From an uncultured Acidimicrobium sp. (GTDB lineage: Bacteria; Actinomycetota; Acidimicrobiia; Acidimicrobiales; Ilumatobacteraceae): a stretch of 8,366 nt of DNA. The translations under genes were made by a program, and so were the position numbers. The stretch lies in contig CAINLH010000102.1 of assembly GCA_903850275.1 (NCBI GenBank), positions 1-8,366 of the forward strand, in the 5' to 3' direction. This document shows, one piece after another, positions 5,824 to 8,366 of this stretch. The first letter of the stretch is position 1; the number at the start of each line of letters is the position of its first letter. The notes below the pieces were generated by a model. That model was given only the letters and a program-made list of their open reading frames with translations, was not told the origin of the DNA and did no database searches.

Positions 5824-6273
5824 ATGATGCGCACGTATTCCCCAAAAGCAAGTGAAGTGGTCCGCGAGTGGCATGTCGTCGACGCCGATGGCCTCGTCCT
5901 CGGTCGTATGGCTACCGAAGTTGCCAGCATCTTGCGCGGCAAGCACAAGCCAATGTTCTCCATGCACATGGACACCGGTGACCATGTTGTCATCGTCAAC
6001 GCTTCGAAGATTGTCTTGACAAAAGGCAAAGCCGACAGCGAACTTGTTCACGACTACTCGGGTTACCCGGGCGGTTTGCGCTCACAGACTTACGGCAACT
6101 TGCTCAGCCGCAAACCAGAAGACGCAATTCGTCGCACCATTCGTGGCATGTTGCCAAAGGGCCCACTTGGTCGACAGATGATCAAGAAGCTCAAGGTGCA
6201 TGCTGGACCAGAGCACGGTCACGAAGCACAAAATCCAAAAGTTCTTAACTTGCCGCACGCAAAAGCGCGCTGA
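5824..6273 (+). CDS. rplM: Ribosomal protein L13 (uL13)
   Basis: L13 is an early-assembly 50S protein. The product is 149 residues from the first of two adjacent ATG codons (5824, 5827); the second gives MRTYSPKASEVVREWHVVD, the form usual in actinobacteria, so either start is possible and they differ by one Met. Family blocks include GLVLGRMATEVASILRGKHK, DTGDHVVIVNASKIVLT, SGYPGGLRSQTYGN and RTIRGMLPKGPLGRQM, ending LPHAKAR. The frame stays open upstream to at least 5593, over truA, but that extension is unlike L13 and is rejected. The ribosome-binding site is weak (AAGTAGTGA at 5811-5819). rpsI follows after 28 nt, the near-universal L13-S9 pair. Confidence 0.97.
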   Translation: MMRTYSPKASEVVREWHVVDADGLVLGRMATEVASILRGKHKPMFSMHMDTGDHVVIVNASKIVLTKGKADSELVHDYSGYPGGLRSQTYGNLLSRKPEDAIRRTIRGMLPKGPLGRQMIKKLKVHAGPEHGHEAQNPKVLNLPHAKAR

Positions 6274-6301
6274 GTAACCAGAAATAATTAGAGGAGAAGT
6301 C

Positions 6302-6697
6302 GTGGGAACAAAGCCACTTACACAGACAACAGGCCGCCGCAAGGAAGCCGTCGCACGCGTTCGTTTGCGACCAGGCACCGGCAAAGTCACCATCAACGGC
6401 CGCGTGTTTGAGGAGTACTTTCCAAGTGCACTGCAGCGCAACATGGCCACCGAGGCATTGCGTGTTGTTGAAGCCGAAGAAACATACGACGTAGATTGCG
6501 ACATCATTGGCGGCGGCATTGCTGGCCAAGCAGGCGCATTGCGCATGGGTATCGCACGATCCATTTTGGAACTCGATCCTGAGAAGCGCTCTGTGCTTCG
6601 CAAGGCTGGCTTGCTCACTCGCGACTCGCGCAAAAAAGAGAGCAAGAAGTACGGCCTCAAGAAGGCGCGCAAGGCGCCTCAGTACACAAAGCGTTAA
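6302..6697 (+). CDS. rpsI: Ribosomal protein S9 (uS9)
   Basis: S9 lies in the 30S head, and its C-terminal tail reaches the P-site tRNA anticodon loop. The 131-residue product starts at GTG 6302: (M)GTKPLTQTTGRRKEAVARV, with GRRKEAVARVRL and GKVTINGR typical of the family. GGGIAGQAGALRMGIARSI is the conserved central block. The tail is RDSRKKESKKYGLKKARKAP followed by QYTKR; the last three residues are Thr-Lys-Arg where Ser-Lys-Arg is more common. A strong GAGGAG at 6291-6296 lies 5 nt before the GTG and fixes the start. It is co-transcribed with rplM, and glmM follows after 46 nt. Confidence 0.97.
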   Translation: MGTKPLTQTTGRRKEAVARVRLRPGTGKVTINGRVFEEYFPSALQRNMATEALRVVEAEETYDVDCDIIGGGIAGQAGALRMGIARSILELDPEKRSVLRKAGLLTRDSRKKESKKYGLKKARKAPQYTKR

Positions 6698-6743
6698 ATC
6701 TTTGCGTTCGCGCACGGCGTTTGCTGTGTGTGGTGTGTGACAG

Positions 6744-8060
6744 ATGCTTACTTTTGGAACCGACGGTGTTCGTGGCGTTGCCTTCGACGAACTGAGCGAA
6801 GAATACGTTTTTAACCTTGGCCGTGTTGCCGCACAAGTGCTTGGCATCAACACTGTTGTTGTTGGCCGCGACACTCGCGAATCGGGGCAACGTTTACTCA
6901 CTGCGCTCAGCTCTGGCTTCGTCGCTGGTGGCGCAAGTGTGCAGTCGCTGGGTGTTGTGCCAACGCCGCTCGTTGCATTCGTCGCTGCTCAAAAGCAATG
7001 TGCAGGTGCCGTAGTCACTGCTTCGCACAACCCATATTCCGATAACGGCGTAAAGATTTTTGCCGTTGGTGGCGTGAAGCTGAGCGACGAGCAGCAAGAC
7101 AGCATTTCCAACAGCATGGCCCTTCAGCCAATGGGCACTTTGCTTGCAGAGGTACCCCAGTTGGAGCAACCGACCGATTCGTACCTAGAGCACCTTGCGT
7201 CGCTGTTTACGCCCAAAGCATTAAGCGGTGTGCGGGTAGTGCTGGATTGCGCCAACGGAGCAATGAGCGATGTTGCCCCGTACGCATTTGCCCGCCTTGG
7301 CGCCGAAGTCATCGCAATTCATTGCGAGCCAGATGGCAAGAACATCAATGCCGAATGCGGTGCGGCGCACACCGACGCACTGAGCGAAGCGGTGCGCCTG
7401 CACCAGGCCGACATGGGCCTTGCATTTGATGGCGACGGCGACAGAGTGATTGCTTGTGATCATGCCGGCAATGTTGTGGACGGCGATCATTTGCTTGCAC
7501 TTGCAGCAACAGATCTGCGCGACCGCAAACAACTGCGCAACAACACGGTGGCAGTGACGGTGATGACCAACGCAGGGTTTCATCGCGCAATGAAAGAGCA
7601 AAAGATTTCGGTTGTCACCACTGCCGTTGGCGACAGAAACATATTGGTTGCACTCGACAAAGACGACTTGGTGTTGGGTGGCGAGCAAAGCGGACACATC
7701 ATTTATCGCAATCACGCAACTACGGGCGACGGCGCGCTTGCCGGCCTGATGCTGTTGGACTTGGTGCGTCGCAAGGGCGTGCCGCTACAGCAGTTGGCGC
7801 GCGACGCAATGACCTCGTTGCCGCAGGTGCTCATCAACGTGAAAGTCGAGCGCATAGAAAAAGACTTGACGAAACTGTTTGCGTCAGAAATTGCTGCTGC
7901 CGAGAAGCAACTGCAGGGCGTTGGGCGGGTGCTGCTTCGCGCAAGCGGAACCGAGCCGCTCGTGCGCGTGATGGTGGAGGCGCAATACGAGGAGACCGCT
8001 GGCAAAGTGGCGCAAGCATTGGCCGACAGCGTCATTTTGCGGCTTGGGCAACATCGGTAG
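6744..8060 (+). CDS. glmM: Phosphoglucosamine mutase GlmM
   Basis: GlmM converts glucosamine-6-phosphate to glucosamine-1-phosphate, the second dedicated step toward UDP-GlcNAc for peptidoglycan. The 438-residue product has all four sites of the alpha-D-phosphohexomutase family: MLTFGTDGVRG at the start, the phosphoserine loop TASHNP with Ser94, the Mg-binding DGDGDR (Asp229, 231, 233), the sugar-binding GEQSGH (313-318) and the phosphate-binding RASGTEP (399-405). FGTDGVRG and GEQSGH mark it as GlmM rather than a phosphomannomutase. Length is close to the family's 440-450. The ATG at 6744 gives the standard N-terminus but has no clear Shine-Dalgarno; the 46 nt before it are G/T-rich. It follows rpsI as in many actinobacteria, and a glmS-like gene starts 10 nt after its stop. 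Confidence 0.97.
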   Translation: MLTFGTDGVRGVAFDELSEEYVFNLGRVAAQVLGINTVVVGRDTRESGQRLLTALSSGFVAGGASVQSLGVVPTPLVAFVAAQKQCAGAVVTASHNPYSDNGVKIFAVGGVKLSDEQQDSISNSMALQPMGTLLAEVPQLEQPTDSYLEHLASLFTPKALSGVRVVLDCANGAMSDVAPYAFARLGAEVIAIHCEPDGKNINAECGAAHTDALSEAVRLHQADMGLAFDGDGDRVIACDHAGNVVDGDHLLALAATDLRDRKQLRNNTVAVTVMTNAGFHRAMKEQKISVVTTAVGDRNILVALDKDDLVLGGEQSGHIIYRNHATTGDGALAGLMLLDLVRRKGVPLQQLARDAMTSLPQVLINVKVERIEKDLTKLFASEIAAAEKQLQGVGRVLLRASGTEPLVRVMVEAQYEETAGKVAQALADSVILRLGQHR

Positions 8061-8070
8061 CCTGTAAGAC

Positions 8071-8366
8071 ATGTGCGGCATCATTTGTGTTGTGTCGCGG
8101 CCAAGCGGCAGGCCATTGCCAATTGCGGCCGACATTGTTCGCGCCCTCGACCAGGCAATTGCCGCAGGCGATAGGGCAGCAATTGCCGAGTGCGCCCAGA
8201 TCGTTGCCGAAGCCGATGCCGCATTGCGCGGTGATGCAGGGCTTGGCGCGCTCTATAACAATGCGGCGTTCGCAGCAGAGTTAGTCTCGCGTGTCGAGCG
8301 CTTAGAGCGCATTTCCTTCACAGCAGAACAGGCACTCGAGAATTCGTCCGGTTTGCCAGCGGCAGA
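8071..8366 (+). CDS. glmS: GlmS-like glutamine amidotransferase, 5' part, with N-terminal insertion
   Basis: The ATG at 8071 opens a frame that runs off the window (98 complete codons). It begins MCGIICVVSRP, the start of an Ntn-type glutaminase domain in which Cys2 becomes the N-terminal nucleophile after Met removal. Directly after glmM, this is most likely GlmS, which makes glucosamine-6-phosphate from fructose-6-phosphate and glutamine and so feeds GlmM. It is unusual: in ordinary GlmS the EYRGYDSAG block comes within about 30 residues, whereas here residues 12-98 are Ala/Glu-rich, apparently helical (RALDQAIAAGDRAAIAECAQ, later ELVSRVERLERISF), with no such block. I recall similar insertions in Acidimicrobiia GlmS proteins. 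It could also be another class-II amidotransferase; the sugar-isomerase domains are not in view. No strong ribosome-binding site is seen. Confidence 0.72.
   Translation, partial: MCGIICVVSRPSGRPLPIAADIVRALDQAIAAGDRAAIAECAQIVAEADAALRGDAGLGALYNNAAFAAELVSRVERLERISFTAEQALENSSGLPAA

Noticed and set aside
6698..6743. Terminator or promoter between rpsI and glmM
   Set aside because: The 46 nt are G/T-rich without a stable stem, T tract or recognisable -10 box.

Overview
This window is a conserved housekeeping region with every gene on the + strand: the end of the large ribosomal-protein cluster, followed by the rplM-rpsI pair and the start of amino-sugar (UDP-GlcNAc) synthesis. The order is secY (3' part), adk, infA, rpmJ, rpsM, rpsK, rpsD, rpoA, rplQ, truA, rplM, rpsI, glmM and the 5' end of a glmS-like gene. 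The order rpsD-rpoA-rplQ-truA-rplM-rpsI-glmM, the frequent GTG starts and the moderately high GC suggest an actinobacterium. The proteins read like the Acidimicrobiia / Ilumatobacter-like branch (Arg-Gln P-loop in Adk, glmS-like N-terminus with an insertion), but this placement comes from memory of the families, not from a search.

Layout. Positions 1-1634 hold the SecY translocon subunit and adenylate kinase. Positions 1635-1769 are an unusual G/T-rich non-coding stretch where many actinobacteria carry map (methionine aminopeptidase); it may hold a terminator for secY-adk and a promoter for the next block. Positions 1770-4943 are infA-rpmJ-rpsM-rpsK-rpsD-rpoA-rplQ, tightly packed and mostly with good Shine-Dalgarno sites: initiation factor 1, proteins L36, S13, S11, S4 and L17, and the RNA polymerase alpha subunit. 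truA (tRNA pseudouridine synthase) follows after 15 nt. A 94-nt gap at 5730-5823 carries a candidate promoter and a leader with competing hairpins ahead of rplM-rpsI (L13, S9). glmM (phosphoglucosamine mutase) and a glmS-like amidotransferase follow; together they would supply glucosamine-1-phosphate for peptidoglycan.

The genes link translation, transcription, protein export, nucleotide balance and the cell-wall precursor supply, as in other growth-linked superoperons. I found no mobile elements, CRISPR arrays, tRNA or rRNA genes, and no clear new defence or metabolic system. The points worth a second look are: infA appears to start at CTG; the glmS-like N-terminus has an alpha-helical insertion right after its catalytic Cys2 strand; map is absent and a repeat-bearing G-rich spacer sits in its place; and the rplM leader can form two mutually exclusive hairpins.
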